Shown one piece after another: positions 1 to 11,131 of a DNA stretch of 62,834 nt. The notes under the pieces were generated by a model. That model was not told where the DNA came from and searched no databases. It saw only the letters and a program-made list of their open reading frames with translations. Position 1 is the first letter of the stretch; every line of letters begins with the position of its first letter. The position numbers and the translations under genes were made by a program. The stretch lies in assembly GCA_019187485.1 (NCBI GenBank), contig JABAQR010000013.1, positions 1 to 62,834 of the forward strand, given 5' to 3'. This stretch comes from Lysobacterales bacterium (GTDB lineage Bacteria; Pseudomonadota; Gammaproteobacteria; Xanthomonadales; SZUA-5).

Positions 1-1713
<1,713 letters not shown>

Positions 1714-1750
1714 TGCGCGTCGTGCCCCGTCGTTGAGGTATACCGCGGCC

Positions 1751-2182
1751 ATGCACACGCGTCGCGACGATCTCCAGGCCATGCGCCAGCGCTTTGCACA
1801 GGCGCCGTTCGTGGCCCACCTCGGGATACAGTTGCTCGCGCTCGAGCCGGGCATCTGCCTGACCGAACTCGTGATCGCGCCGTGGATGCTGCAGCAGGCC
1901 GGCATCGTGCATGCCGGCGTGCAGACCACACTGGCCGATCACACCGCCGGTGCCGCGGCCTACACCACGGCACCACCGGGGCACACCATCGTCACGGCCG
2001 ATATCCAGATGCGTCTGCTGCGGCCGGCGCGTTGCGCGCGCCTGCGCTGCCGTGCCGAAGTGATCCGGCCGGGCCGTCAGGCGAGCTATGTGGAGGCCTC
2101 GGTCTACGCCCTCGACGGCGAGCGCGAGGTCCTGGTGGCGCGCGCGGGTGCCGGCATGGCGGTGCTGTCCGAGCCGGCCTGA
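1751..2182 (+). CDS. PaaI-type hotdog-fold thioesterase
   Basis: A 143-residue protein with the layout of a single hotdog domain: a helix carrying G-I-V-H-A-G-V-Q-T-T-L-A-D-H (around residues 50-63), which fits the H-G-G/D signature of PaaI-like acyl-CoA thioesterases, followed by strands ending in A-R-A-G-A-G-M-A-V. It probably hydrolyses an acyl- or aryl-CoA; the substrate cannot be told from sequence. The start at 1751 was chosen because the upstream in-frame extension overlaps the end of the lyase gene and shows no homology. It follows tpl by 37 bases on the same strand and could be co-transcribed. It ends three bases before the convergent fabB stop. Confidence 0.75.
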   Translation: MHTRRDDLQAMRQRFAQAPFVAHLGIQLLALEPGICLTELVIAPWMLQQAGIVHAGVQTTLADHTAGAAAYTTAPPGHTIVTADIQMRLLRPARCARLRCRAEVIRPGRQASYVEASVYALDGEREVLVARAGAGMAVLSEPA

Positions 2183-2185
2183 ACC

Positions 2186-3394
2186 TCAGACTCGCAGCAG
2201 CAGGCTCGCGTTGGTGCCGCCGAAGCCGAAACTGTTGCTGAGCGCGCAACGCAGCCGCGCCGGATGGCTCTCGCGCACCAGCGGCAGGTCCTCGACTTGC
2301 GGGTCCGGGTCGTCCACGTTCACCGAGCCGGCGACGAAGCCCTCGCGCAGCATCAGCAGGCAGTGGATCGCCTCGTGTACACCGGCCGCCCCGAGGGCGT
2401 GTCCGCCGAGCGATTTGGTGGACGAAAACGGCGGCAGCTCGGCGCCGAAAACCTCGCGCAGGGCGGCGGTCTCGGCCACATCGCCGAGCAGCGTGCCGGT
2501 GCCGTGGGTGTTGACGTAGTCCGGGCGGATCCCGCCGGCCAGCGCCTGGCGCATGCAGTCGACGGCGCCCTGTCCGCTCGGTGCGACCATGTCGGCGCCA
2601 TCCGAACTGGCGCCGTAGCCGACGATCTCGCCGAGGACGACGGCGCCGCGCGCCTGTGCCTGCCCGAGTTCCTCCAGCAACAGCGCGCCGCCGCCGCCGC
2701 CGATCACGAAACCGTCGCGCGCGCGGTCGTAGGGCCGCGAGGCCGAGGTCGGCTGTTCGTTGTGCGCGCTCGCCAGCGCGCCCATGCCATCGAACAGCAT
2801 CGCCATGCCCCAGTGCACCTCTTCGCCGCCGCCGACCAGCATACGGTCCTGCATGCCCCAGGCGATCTGCTGGTAGCCAAGGCCGATGCAGTGCGCGCTG
2901 GTGGCGCAGGCTGAGGACACCGAATAGTTCAGACCGCGGATGCCGAGCGCGGTGGCCACGCAGGCCGACACCGTGGAACTCATGCAGCGCGTCACCATGT
3001 ACGGACCGATGCGGCGCACGCCACGCGTGCGCAGGGTGTCGGCCGCACCGATCTGGTGTTCCGGCGAACCGCCGCCCGACCCCATGATGAGGCCGGTTCG
3101 TGGGTGGCGCAGCCCGGCCTCGTCCAGACCCGACTGCGCCAGCGCCTGGCGCGCGGCCAGGTAGGCGTAGGCCGCCGCATCGCCCATGAAGCGCCGCCAC
3201 TTGCGGTCGATCAGCGCGTCGAGATCGATCTCGGGTCGTCCCGCAACCTGGCTGCGCAGGCCAGCCGCGGCAAAATCGGGTGCGGCGCGGATGCCCGAGC
3301 GGCCTTCGCGCAGAGACTCGGCGACGCTCGTGATCTCGTTGCCGAGACAGGAGACGATCCCCATCCCGGTGACGACCACGCGGCGGGCGTTCAC
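2186..3394 (-). CDS. fabB: beta-ketoacyl-ACP synthase I
   Basis: A 402-residue condensing enzyme of type II fatty acid synthesis. It elongates acyl-ACP with malonyl-ACP and is needed for unsaturated chains. The catalytic triad is intact: Cys163 in S-S-A-C-A-T-S-A, His297 in N-T-H-G-T-G-T and His332 in G-G-H-A-L-G, with Lys327 in S-S-T-K-S-L-G. The glycine-rich C-terminal [10 protein letters not shown] is also present. The GTG start at 3394 overlaps the fabA stop in a GTGA arrangement and begins the typical V-V-V-T-G-M-G strand; a longer upstream reading would run through fabA out of frame. The fabA-fabB order on one transcript matches Pseudomonas and Xanthomonas. Confidence 0.93.
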   Translation of the reverse strand: MNARRVVVTGMGIVSCLGNEITSVAESLREGRSGIRAAPDFAAAGLRSQVAGRPEIDLDALIDRKWRRFMGDAAAYAYLAARQALAQSGLDEAGLRHPRTGLIMGSGGGSPEHQIGAADTLRTRGVRRIGPYMVTRCMSSTVSACVATALGIRGLNYSVSSACATSAHCIGLGYQQIAWGMQDRMLVGGGEEVHWGMAMLFDGMGALASAHNEQPTSASRPYDRARDGFVIGGGGGALLLEELGQAQARGAVVLGEIVGYGASSDGADMVAPSGQGAVDCMRQALAGGIRPDYVNTHGTGTLLGDVAETAALREVFGAELPPFSSTKSLGGHALGAAGVHEAIHCLLMLREGFVAGSVNVDDPDPQVEDLPLVRESHPARLRCALSNSFGFGGTNASLLLRV

Positions 3395-3900
3395 AGGCTG
3401 GCGGTCGAAGTGAACAGTCCGACGCGCAGATCTTCGGCGGCGTAGATCTCGCGCCCATCGACCAGCATTCGCGCGTCGCCGATCGCCAGATTCAGGCGTT
3501 GCTTCACGACGCGCTTGATGTCGATGGCGTAGCTGACCAGCTTCGCCGTCGGCAGCACCTGGCCGAAGAACTTCACTGCGCCGGCGCCGAGCGCACGGCC
3601 GCGTCCGGGCAGACCTTGCCAGGCGAGGAAGAAGCCGACCAGTTGCCACATGGCATCCAGGCCCAGGCATCCGGGCATCACCGGATCGTCCTGGAAGTGA
3701 CAACCGAAGAACCACAGGTCCGGGCGGATGTCGAGTTCGGCCTGCACCTGACCCTTGCCGTAGCGGCCGCCGTCGTCGTCGATGCGCACGATGCGGTCGA
3801 CCATCAGCATGCCCGGCGCCGGCAGGCGTGCGTTGGCATTGCCGAACAGTCGGCCTTCGGCGCAGGCGAGCAGTTGCGGATAATCGAAAGAGGCGTGCAT
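3391..3900 (-). CDS. fabA: 3-hydroxydecanoyl-ACP dehydratase/isomerase
   Basis: A 169-residue FabA, which dehydrates 3-hydroxydecanoyl-ACP and isomerises trans-2- to cis-3-decenoyl-ACP, the branch point for unsaturated fatty acids. The active-site His68 lies in [12 protein letters not shown] and the partner Asp82 in L-G-L-D-A-M-W-Q-L, both at the usual positions. The length is that of canonical FabA. It is the first gene of a two-gene operon with fabB (GTGA overlap). The 189 bases upstream separate it from the divergent aldolase gene at 4090 and should hold its promoter. I saw no clear FabR or FadR operator there. Confidence 0.95.
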   Translation of the reverse strand: MHASFDYPQLLACAEGRLFGNANARLPAPGMLMVDRIVRIDDDGGRYGKGQVQAELDIRPDLWFFGCHFQDDPVMPGCLGLDAMWQLVGFFLAWQGLPGRGRALGAGAVKFFGQVLPTAKLVSYAIDIKRVVKQRLNLAIGDARMLVDGREIYAAEDLRVGLFTSTASL

Positions 3901-4089
3901 GCCGCGAACCTGTAGGTATCGTCAAAAAAGGACACGAGTATCGCCGACCCGCGGTGCGCGCTGGCCTGCATTGCGCCGCGATTTGCTTCGGACTGACGGT
4001 CGTCAAGGACGCGGCAACATACCGTTGAGTACGCTCGCGCGCCTCTGCTAGCGAAACTCGCGCACCGAGTTCACGGGGTCCGCGTCCGG

Positions 4090-4749
4090 ATGGTCGACAG
4101 CTCTCCACTGCATGCGACGCGCGAATCGCTGCTGCGCACTTCGGGTGCGCTGGTGGATGCGCGCCTGAACGTCGGCACCGCCGGCAACGTCAGCGTGCGC
4201 TGCGAAGGTGGCTTGCTGATCACGCCGAGCGGGCGGCATCCGCGCGAACTCGAGGCCGTCGACATGGTGCGTCTGACGCTCGACGGCAGCGTGCTCGGCG
4301 CCGGCAAGCCGTCCAGCGAGTGGCGCTTCCACTGCGCGCTGTACCGCGTGCGTCCGGATGCCGGAGCCATCGTGCACATGCACTCACCCTACGCGACCAC
4401 GCTGTCCTGTCAGCGCCGCGATCTTCCGGCTTTCCACTACTCCGTGGCGCGGTTCGGTGGCGGCGACGTACGCTGTGCGCCCTACGCGGTCTTCGGCAGC
4501 GTCGAGCTGTCGGAGGCCGTGGTCGTGGCGATGCAAGACCGCAGCGCCTGCCTGATGGCCAACCACGGCGCCACTCTCATCGGCCGTGACCTGGCGACGG
4601 TGCTCGCCGACGCGATCGAGTTCGAATATCTGTGCGAACTCTACTGGCGCACGCTGCAGGGTGGTCAGCCGGTGCTGCTGGACACCAAACAGATGCGCGA
4701 GGTCGAGTTGCGTTTCCGCAACTATTGCGAGCCATCATCCCCAACCTGA
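4090..4749 (+). CDS. class II aldolase/adducin-family protein (fuculose-phosphate-aldolase-like)
   Basis: A 219-residue class II (zinc) aldolase. Visible family features are G-T-A-G-N-V-S-V-R (phosphate/substrate loop), T-P-S-G, the catalytic Glu in S-S-E-W-R-F-H, the zinc histidines in V-H-M-H-S-P-Y-A-T, and the third zinc histidine in M-A-N-H-G-A-T. The set matches L-fuculose-1-phosphate aldolase and its relatives, which cleave a ketose or sugar-acid phosphate to dihydroxyacetone phosphate plus an aldehyde. The actual sugar is not determinable and no fucose catabolic genes are adjacent. It is transcribed away from fabA and converges with the oxygenase gene at 4956. Confidence 0.82.
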   Translation: MVDSSPLHATRESLLRTSGALVDARLNVGTAGNVSVRCEGGLLITPSGRHPRELEAVDMVRLTLDGSVLGAGKPSSEWRFHCALYRVRPDAGAIVHMHSPYATTLSCQRRDLPAFHYSVARFGGGDVRCAPYAVFGSVELSEAVVVAMQDRSACLMANHGATLIGRDLATVLADAIEFEYLCELYWRTLQGGQPVLLDTKQMREVELRFRNYCEPSSPT

Positions 4750-4816
4750 GTTTTCTTCCTCCAGGTCGAAGCTGGGCGGCGCGCGAACCTTCGCCGAGCA
4801 CAGGATCGAGGGGTCT

Positions 4817-4847
4817 CGCGGGCGAACGGGCATGCTTCTCGCCCGCG
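4817..4847. terminator. inverted repeat between convergent genes, possible terminator
   Basis: A perfect 9-bp inverted repeat (CGCGGGCGA at 4817-4825 and its complement at 4839-4847, 13-base loop) lies between the ends of the aldolase and oxygenase genes. Position favours a bidirectional terminator, but no T-run follows on either strand, so it may simply be a GC-rich hairpin. Confidence 0.3.
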
Positions 4848-4955
4848 GAGGGCGCAAGGCGCGCCTTCAGTCTCGTTCCGCACGGGTCAAACGCCACCCC
4901 GGCCACGGCCACATGCTCATGGAACGACGACGGCACTCCGGTTGGAGCGGTGCGA

Positions 4956-6020
4956 TCAGCGGTCGGCTTCGGGGTGCGTTTCGATCGCATGCGGCAGATC
5001 CACCAGCGCGTGCTCACGGAACCAGAAGCTGAGTACGCGCTTCTCGCCGGACAGCACCGGCATGCCGGCGTGACGCATCGCGGGATCCGGTTGTCCGTCG
5101 CGCAGGTTCTCGAACACCAGCAGACGGCTGCGCCTGGGCGGCACTTCGATGCCGAGGGCGGGGAAGGTGGTGGCGCCGCCGGCGAGATCCTCGTTGAGGT
5201 ACAGCAGGGCGGTGGTGGCGCGTTGATTCAGCGCCCGGGCCCCGGAGCGCGATGCCCGGATCAGCGGATCGTGTTCAAAGCAATCGTGATGCAGCCGGTA
5301 TTCGCCGCCCACGGGGTAGCGAAGCAGGTTGATCGGCTCGCAACAGCGCCAGTCGCGACCGGCGGCTTCGGCGACCAGGCGCAATACGACGGCGGCGACC
5401 GGATCCAGCCTTTGCCAGTCGAGAACCGCCTGTTCTCCGCGACGGATCGGGTGCAGTGTCCGCTGCCCGGTTTGAGGGTCGATCACCTGGGCGGGTCGCA
5501 GCAGTGGCCGCGACAGATCGTCGAGCCAGAGCAGCACCGAATCCGGCAGGAATCCGCCCTGCGCGCCAACTTGCACCACCCCGGCCGCCAGCCGATGTGG
5601 TTTGGGGGTGCGCAAGCCACCGCGGAACTCGCCGATGGTCTTCAGTTCCTGCACCAGGGCGCTGGACCGGACCTGGTCGCGCAGCAGATCGACGGCCTGG
5701 ACGAGGCCTGAGTCGACCTCTGGCGCCCGCAGGATGCGGATCATCGCCAGCACGGGAAAGGCTTGAGCGACCTGCGCCGTTACTGCGGCCAGTGCGCGAC
5801 GTTCCGCCGCCGCCAGCCGCCCGCCCTGCGCCAATGCCACCAGTTCGAGTTGCGCGGCGGGCAGCAGTGCGTCGGTCCATCCGGCATCGGCAGCGCGACC
5901 GGCCCACAACCGCGCCGATGGAAGATCGTTGCGTTCGAAAAAGTATCGTGAAAGCGCCAACTGCGCCGAAGGGTCACCGTTGTTGGCCCGGTCCAGCGCT
6001 GCGCCGACTGTCTGGGTCAT
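4956..6020 (-). CDS. 2-oxoglutarate/Fe(II) oxygenase, prolyl-4-hydroxylase type
   Basis: A 354-residue protein. The N-terminal third resembles Sel1/TPR-like helices (A-Q-L-A-L-S-R-Y-F-F, then W-A-G-R-A-A-D-A-G-W). The C-terminal half is a P4Hc-type double-stranded beta helix: R-Y-P-V-G-G-E-Y, the iron ligands His and Asp in L-H-H-D-C-F, L-Y-L-N-E-D-L-A-G-G-A-T-T-F-P, the distal His in M-R-H-A-G-M-P-V, and the 2-oxoglutarate-binding region G-E-K-R-V-L-S-F-W-F-R-E. It should hydroxylate a peptide side chain; the target is unknown. The Met at 6020 was chosen because a longer reading passes through a hexanucleotide repeat that encodes only alternating Arg-Ser. Confidence 0.8.
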   Translation of the reverse strand: MTQTVGAALDRANNGDPSAQLALSRYFFERNDLPSARLWAGRAADAGWTDALLPAAQLELVALAQGGRLAAAERRALAAVTAQVAQAFPVLAMIRILRAPEVDSGLVQAVDLLRDQVRSSALVQELKTIGEFRGGLRTPKPHRLAAGVVQVGAQGGFLPDSVLLWLDDLSRPLLRPAQVIDPQTGQRTLHPIRRGEQAVLDWQRLDPVAAVVLRLVAEAAGRDWRCCEPINLLRYPVGGEYRLHHDCFEHDPLIRASRSGARALNQRATTALLYLNEDLAGGATTFPALGIEVPPRRSRLLVFENLRDGQPDPAMRHAGMPVLSGEKRVLSFWFREHALVDLPHAIETHPEADR

Positions 6021-6066
6021 GACCGCAAAGGCTGCGTCGATGCCCGAAATGATGCCACCATGCCAC

Positions 6067-6106
6067 CGGCTGCGGCTGCGGCTGCGGCTGCGGCTGCGGC
6101 TGCGGC
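6067..6106. repeat. CGGCTG hexanucleotide tandem repeat
   Basis: Six full copies of CGGCTG plus CGGC, without mismatch, in the 259-base gap between the oxygenase start (6020) and the tryptophanase stop (6280). It lies 47-86 bases upstream of the oxygenase start codon, so length changes could move promoter elements. No gene is evident in this gap on either strand. Confidence 0.9.
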
Positions 6107-6279
6107 AAGGAAGAAACCGATTGGGTCTGGATGAGTCCACCCTGGACTCGCCAGCCCACGCCGAGTCCGGCACAGGTCCGTACTCGGCTTCGCCAAATCC
6201 ATCGCTTGCGCGCTGGATTTCGGACCGGTCTCATGACCGGCGTTTCCTCCCTCGTGGATCGGGTCCTGCGGCGACTCAC

Positions 6280-7650
6280 TCACACCCATTCGAAGTCCGC
6301 GCTGAAGTGCCGCAGCAGCTTCGGCTGGCGCACGATGCGCACGCCGCGGATCGCGCCGGCGGCGGCCTTGACCTCGCCGATGACTTCGGCGGCGTAGTCG
6401 AAGTGGGACTGGGTGTACATGCGCCGCGGGAAGGCCAGGCGCACCAGTTCCATGTCGTGGTAGGTCTCGCGGCCGTCGGGCAGGCGCTTGCCGAACATCA
6501 CCGAGCCGACTTCCACGCCGCGGATGCCGCCCTCGGTGTAGAGCGCGTTGCACAGCGCCCACGCGGGGTAGTGCTCGATGGGCATGTGGGGCAGCACGGT
6601 GCGCACGTCGATGTAGACCGCGTGGCCGCCGGTTGGTTTGACGTAGCCGATGCCGAGCGCATCGAGCTTCTCACCGAGGTACTCGGCGGTGCGCAGGCGG
6701 TAGCGCAGATAGTCCTCGTCGAGGCCTTCCTTCAGTCCCACGGCGAGCGCGTCGAGGTCGCGTCCGGCCAGGCCGCCGTAGGTCGGATAGCCCTCCCACA
6801 GGATCTCCAGTTGGCGCACGCGCTCCAGCCATTGCTCGTGGCGCAGCACGATGAAGCCGCCGATGTTGACCATGCCGTCCTTCTTCGCGCTCATGGTCGC
6901 GGCGTCGGCCAGCGAGAACATCTCCTGCGCGATCTCGAGCGGGCTCTTGTCCGCGTAGCCCGGCTCGCGCAGCTTGATGAACATCGCGTTCTCGGCGAAG
7001 CGGCAGACATCCATCACCAGCGGCTTGCCGTAGGCGTGCAGCAGCTTGGCGCAGGCGCGGATGTTGGCCATCGACACCGGCTGGCCGCCGCCGGTGTTGT
7101 TGGTCACCGTCAGCATGCCGAAGGGGATGCGCTCGCCATCGGACTTCAGCAAGGCTTCCAGCCGGTCGAGGTCGATGTTGCCCTTGAACGGGTGCACCAG
7201 CGCCGGCTGCAGTCCTTCGGCGATCACCAGATCACGCGCGTCGACGCCGAGGTATTCGAGGTTCGCGCGGGTGGTGTCGAAGTGGCAGTTGTTGGGCACG
7301 ATCTGCCCGGCACTGCACAATGAGGCGAACAGGATGCGCTCGGCCGCGCGGCCCTGGTGCGTGGGGATCAGGTGCTGCATGCCGGTGATCTCGCGCACCA
7401 CCGACTGCAGCCGGAAAAAGCTCGGCGCGCCGGCATAGGACTCGTCGCCGCGCATGATCGCCGCCCACTGCTCGGCGCTCATCGCGCCGGTGCCCGAATC
7501 CGTCAGCCAGTCGAGCAGCACATCCTCGGCGCGCAGCTTGAACACGTTGAGATGCGCCTCCTCCAGCAGGCGCAGGCGTTCGGATCGATCGGTCACGCGG
7601 ATTGGTTCGATGGATTTGATGCGGAAGGGTTCGATCAGGGTTCTCGGCAT
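6280..7650 (-). CDS. tnaA: tryptophanase-family beta-eliminating lyase
   Basis: A 456-residue PLP lyase homologous to the tpl product at 325 but with tryptophanase-type residues: Asp in C-H-F-D-T-T-R (Thr in tyrosine phenol-lyase), V-E-V-G-S instead of M-E-R-G, and His in L-L-R-H-F-S-A-D-F near the C-terminus. PLP-lysine motif M-S-A-K-K-D-G-M-V and [10 protein letters not shown] are intact, and T-D-S-G-T-G-A-M matches tryptophanase. Expected reaction: L-tryptophan to indole, pyruvate and ammonia. No tnaC-like leader peptide and no tryptophan permease are seen next to it, so induction must differ from E. coli. Substrate is inferred from residues; other L-amino acids with a beta leaving group remain possible. 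Confidence 0.82.
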   Translation of the reverse strand: MPRTLIEPFRIKSIEPIRVTDRSERLRLLEEAHLNVFKLRAEDVLLDWLTDSGTGAMSAEQWAAIMRGDESYAGAPSFFRLQSVVREITGMQHLIPTHQGRAAERILFASLCSAGQIVPNNCHFDTTRANLEYLGVDARDLVIAEGLQPALVHPFKGNIDLDRLEALLKSDGERIPFGMLTVTNNTGGGQPVSMANIRACAKLLHAYGKPLVMDVCRFAENAMFIKLREPGYADKSPLEIAQEMFSLADAATMSAKKDGMVNIGGFIVLRHEQWLERVRQLEILWEGYPTYGGLAGRDLDALAVGLKEGLDEDYLRYRLRTAEYLGEKLDALGIGYVKPTGGHAVYIDVRTVLPHMPIEHYPAWALCNALYTEGGIRGVEVGSVMFGKRLPDGRETYHDMELVRLAFPRRMYTQSHFDYAAEVIGEVKAAAGAIRGVRIVRQPKLLRHFSADFEWV

Positions 7651-7804
7651 GAACGCGGCTCGCGACGGTGGGACGTTCCATGCTCGGCGCGATCACCCGA
7701 GTGCGCCTTGACCGATGTCGTGCCGGCCGCGCCGGCGCCATACCCGACCGGCGCGCACAGGCTTATGCTTCGGCGCTCAGTGCCACGCAGGAATCCGGGC
7801 GCCC

Positions 7805-8761
7805 ATGTTCGTCAACGTCAGTGATTGGCAAGGCCAGGCCTGCACCATTCCGGCGGTGCCGGTGGATGCGGTCGGCGTCGAGGAGCGCGCCGCCTTCTTC
7901 GGCAAGCGCAGCGTCAAGGCGGGCAGCAAGCTCGACCTCTTCTACCTCGCCATCCGCATGTGCGACCTGACCACGCTGGAGGGCGCCGACACGCCCGCGC
8001 GCGTGCGCCAGATGTGCCGCAAGGCGCTCCAGCCGGCCTCGCCGATGCTGACCGAGGCGCTCGCGAAGATCCCCGGCTTCCGGCCGATTCCTTCGGTCGC
8101 CGCGGTCTGCGTGTACCCGTTGCTGGTGCCGCACGCGGTCAAGGTGCTGCAGGGGTCGGGCGTGCACGTGGCCTCGGTCGCGACCGCCTTCCCGTCCGGC
8201 CAGGCCTCGCTGGCGGTGCGCCTGGCCGACACCCGCGAAGCGGTCGCCAGCGGTGCCGACGAGATCGACATGGTGATCAACCGCGGCGCTTTCCTCGCCG
8301 GCGAGTACCAGCAGGTCTACGACGAGATCGCCGCGGTCCGCGAAGCCTGCGGGCCGGCGCACCTGAAGGTGATCCTCGAGACCGGCGAACTCGGCACGCT
8401 CGACAAGGTGCGCCACGCGAGCGACATCGCAATCGCCGCCGGCGCGCACTTCATCAAGACCTCGACCGGCAAGGTGCAGCCGGCCGCGACGCCGCCGGTG
8501 ACGCTGGTGATGCTGCAAGCCATCGCCGACCACCACCGCAAGACCGGGCGACGCGTCGGCATGAAGCCGGCTGGCGGCATCCGCACCGCGCGCCAGGCGA
8601 TCACTTACCTGTGCATGCTGTACGAGACCCTCGGGCCGGAGTGGATGACGCCCGAACTCTACCGCTTCGGCGCCAGCGCGCTGCTCAACGATTTGCTGCG
8701 GCAGATCTACAAGCAGTACACCGGCCGTTACTACTACGACAAGGGCTACTCGCTTGACTGA
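7805..8761 (+). CDS. deoC: deoxyribose-phosphate aldolase
   Basis: A 318-residue class I aldolase that splits 2-deoxyribose 5-phosphate into glyceraldehyde 3-phosphate and acetaldehyde. The Schiff-base lysine is in A-H-F-I-K-T-S-T-G-K, the second lysine in V-G-M-K-P-A-G-G-I-R-T, and the acid pair in E-I-D-M-V-I-N. It belongs to the longer DeoC group (over 300 residues) with an N-terminal extension. The start at 7805 gives the canonical length; no upstream homology was seen. Its last eight bases overlap the next aldehyde dehydrogenase gene, a coupling that makes sense because that enzyme could oxidise the acetaldehyde formed. Confidence 0.92.
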   Translation: MFVNVSDWQGQACTIPAVPVDAVGVEERAAFFGKRSVKAGSKLDLFYLAIRMCDLTTLEGADTPARVRQMCRKALQPASPMLTEALAKIPGFRPIPSVAAVCVYPLLVPHAVKVLQGSGVHVASVATAFPSGQASLAVRLADTREAVASGADEIDMVINRGAFLAGEYQQVYDEIAAVREACGPAHLKVILETGELGTLDKVRHASDIAIAAGAHFIKTSTGKVQPAATPPVTLVMLQAIADHHRKTGRRVGMKPAGGIRTARQAITYLCMLYETLGPEWMTPELYRFGASALLNDLLRQIYKQYTGRYYYDKGYSLD

Positions 8762-10274
8762 GAACTTCGCCCACGCCGCCACGCCGCCGGCTGCCAACGG
8801 CCACACCCACGACGGACCGGCCCCCGGGACCTTCGTGCTCGACTACGCCCCCAGCATCGAGTCGGACAAGATCGTGCAGATCCCCGCGCGCCACGAGCTC
8901 TACATCGGCGGCAAGTGGATGCCGCCGGCGGCCGGTCGCTACTTCGACACGGTCAACCCGGCCACGACGAAGGTGCTCTCGCAGGTCGCCGAAGCCGACG
9001 CCTCCGACATCGACGCCGCGGTGCGCGCCGCGCGCACCGCCTACGAGCGCACCTGGTCGAAACTCTCCGGCCGCGAGCGCGGCAAGTACCTGTTCCGCAT
9101 CGCGCGCCTGATCCAGGAGCGCTCGCGCGAACTCGCGGTGCTGGAATCGATGGACAACGGTAAGCCGATCCGCGAATCGCGCGACGTCGACCTGCCGCTG
9201 GTCGCCGCGCACTTCTTCTACTACGCCGGCTGGGCCGACAAGCTCGAGTACGCGCTGCCGGGCCGCAAGGTCGGCCCCGTCGGGGTCGCCGGCCAGGTGA
9301 TCCCGTGGAACTTCCCGCTGCTGATGGCGGCCTGGAAGATCGCGCCGGCGCTGGCCTGCGGCAACACGGTGGTGCTCAAGCCGGCCGAGCAGACGCCGCT
9401 GACGGCGCTCAAGCTGATCGAGATCTTCGAGGACGCCGGGCTGCCGCCGGGCGTGGTCAACCTCGTCACCGGCGCGGGCGAGGCCGGCGCGGCGCTGGTG
9501 GCGCATCCGGGGGTCGACAAGGTCGCCTTCACCGGCAGCACCGAGGTCGGCAAGATCATCGCGCGCACGCTCGCCGGCACCGGCAAGAAGCTGACGCTGG
9601 AACTTGGCGGCAAGAGCGCGCACATCGTGTTCGAGGACGCCGCCATCGACCAGGCCATCGAGGGCGTGGTCAACGGCATCTGGTTCAACCAGGGCCACGT
9701 CTGCTGCGCCGGCTCGCGCCTGCTGCTCGAAGAGTCGGTGGCGCCGGTGTTCATCGACAAGCTCAAGGCGCGCATGCGCCGGCTGCGGGTCGGCAACCCG
9801 CTCGACAAGAACACCGACATCGGCGCGATCAACTCGCGCGGCGAACTCGACAAGATCAAGCGCCTGGTCGAACTCGGCAAGCAGGAGGGCGCGAGCTACT
9901 ACGAGCCGGAAGAGGTGTCGATCCCGGCGCTCGGCAACTTCATGCGCCCCTGCCTGTTCAGCGACGTGGCCTCCTCGCACACGCTGTGCCGCGTCGAGGT
10001 CTTCGGACCGGTGCTCGCGGTGACCACCTTCCGCACGCCCGCCGAAGCGATCGCCAAGGCCAACGACTCGCCCTATGGCCTCGCCGCCGGCATCTGGAGC
10101 GAGAAGGGCTCGAAGATCCACAAGGTCGCCGCCGGCCTGCGCGCCGGCGTGATCTGGGCCAACACCTACAACCAGTTCGACCCGAGCGCGCCCTTCGGCG
10201 GCTATGGCGAGTCGGGCTACGGCCGCGAGGGCGGCCGCCACGGGCTGCTGCCCTACCTCGAGGTGCTCGCATGA
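8754..10274 (+). CDS. NAD(P)-dependent aldehyde dehydrogenase
   Basis: A 506-residue full-length aldehyde dehydrogenase. Cofactor loop V-I-P-W-N-F-P-L, F-T-G-S-T-E-V-G-K, the general-base Glu in T-L-E-L-G-G-K-S and the catalytic Cys in Q-G-H-V-C-C-A-G-S-R are all present, followed by the E-V-F-G-P-V-L motif. The start is apparently TTG at 8754 (TTGACTGA), overlapping the deoC stop by eight bases; the first Met-coding alternative would lose conserved sequence. With deoC upstream, acetaldehyde to acetate is the probable reaction. Its stop overlaps the start of the half-length paralogue in an ATGA, so three genes form one coupled operon. Confidence 0.9.
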   Translation: MTENFAHAATPPAANGHTHDGPAPGTFVLDYAPSIESDKIVQIPARHELYIGGKWMPPAAGRYFDTVNPATTKVLSQVAEADASDIDAAVRAARTAYERTWSKLSGRERGKYLFRIARLIQERSRELAVLESMDNGKPIRESRDVDLPLVAAHFFYYAGWADKLEYALPGRKVGPVGVAGQVIPWNFPLLMAAWKIAPALACGNTVVLKPAEQTPLTALKLIEIFEDAGLPPGVVNLVTGAGEAGAALVAHPGVDKVAFTGSTEVGKIIARTLAGTGKKLTLELGGKSAHIVFEDAAIDQAIEGVVNGIWFNQGHVCCAGSRLLLEESVAPVFIDKLKARMRRLRVGNPLDKNTDIGAINSRGELDKIKRLVELGKQEGASYYEPEEVSIPALGNFMRPCLFSDVASSHTLCRVEVFGPVLAVTTFRTPAEAIAKANDSPYGLAAGIWSEKGSKIHKVAAGLRAGVIWANTYNQFDPSAPFGGYGESGYGREGGRHGLLPYLEVLA

Positions 10275-11131
10275 AGGCCGCCACCACCCGCATGCCGGTG
10301 CCGAAGACGCACAAGCTGTACATCGGCGGCGCCTTCCCGCGCAGCGAGTCCGGGCGCAGCTATGTGCTCGCCAAGCCCGGCTCGAAGAAGGCCTATGCGC
10401 GACTGTGCCTGGCTTCGCGCAAGGACCTGCGTGGGGCGGTCGAGGCCGCGCTCGGCGCGCAGCACGGCTGGGCCGCGCGCTCGGCCTACAACCGCGGCCA
10501 GATTCTGTACCGCATGGCCGAGATGATCGAGGGCCGCGCCGACTCCTGGCACACGCTGCTGCAGGACGGCCTCGGTTTCAGCGCCGCGCGCGCCGAACGC
10601 GCGCTCGCCGACAGCATCGACGCACTCGTCTATTACGCCGGCGCCAGCGACAAGTACCCGCAGGTGATCGGCGCGGTCAATCCGGTCGCCGGCCCGCACC
10701 ACAACTTCACCACGCCCGAGGCGGTCGGCGTGATCGGCATGCTGTTCACCGAGGAGCCCGATCCCGCCGCGATCGCCGCACGCATCGGCGCCGCGATCGC
10801 TGCCGGCAACACCGTGGTCGCGCTGCTGCCCGGCCGCACCGGCGGGCTGGTCGCCGAGTTCGGCGAGGCTTTCGCGACCGCCGACCTGCCGGGAGGCGTG
10901 ATCAACCTGCTGAGCGGCGACACCAGGGAACTGGCCGCGCAATTCGGCGGCCACATGGAGATCCAGGGCCTCGCCTACCTCGGCGACGATGCCGCGCTGC
11001 GCACCGAACTCGAACGCCTCGGCGCCGACAACATGAAGCGCAACCTGCGCGTCGGCGGCCAGTTGCTGGCACTCGAACGCGTGCTCGATTTCGTCGAGTA
11101 CAAGACGGTGTGGCACCCGATCGGATATTGA
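10271..11131 (+). CDS. half-length aldehyde dehydrogenase homologue without catalytic domain
   Basis: A 286-residue protein homologous to the N-terminal, cofactor-binding part of aldehyde dehydrogenases (K-L-Y-I-G-G-A-F-P-R-S-E-S-G-R start; A-A-I-A-A-G-N-T-V-V; D-L-P-G-G-V-I-N-L-L-S-G). It ends before the domain that would carry the catalytic cysteine, and the usual P-W-N-F-P loop is replaced by M-L-F-T-E-E-P. The reading frame is clean with no sign of decay, and its ATGA overlap with the full-length enzyme suggests it is a maintained non-catalytic partner rather than a fragment. What it binds is unknown; a hetero-oligomeric or regulatory subunit is a reasonable inference only. Confidence 0.75.
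   Translation: MKAATTRMPVPKTHKLYIGGAFPRSESGRSYVLAKPGSKKAYARLCLASRKDLRGAVEAALGAQHGWAARSAYNRGQILYRMAEMIEGRADSWHTLLQDGLGFSAARAERALADSIDALVYYAGASDKYPQVIGAVNPVAGPHHNFTTPEAVGVIGMLFTEEPDPAAIAARIGAAIAAGNTVVALLPGRTGGLVAEFGEAFATADLPGGVINLLSGDTRELAAQFGGHMEIQGLAYLGDDAALRTELERLGADNMKRNLRVGGQLLALERVLDFVEYKTVWHPIGY

Noticed and set aside
4817..4847. Strong intrinsic terminator
   Set aside because: The stem is perfect but no T-run follows on either strand, so it was kept only as a weak candidate.
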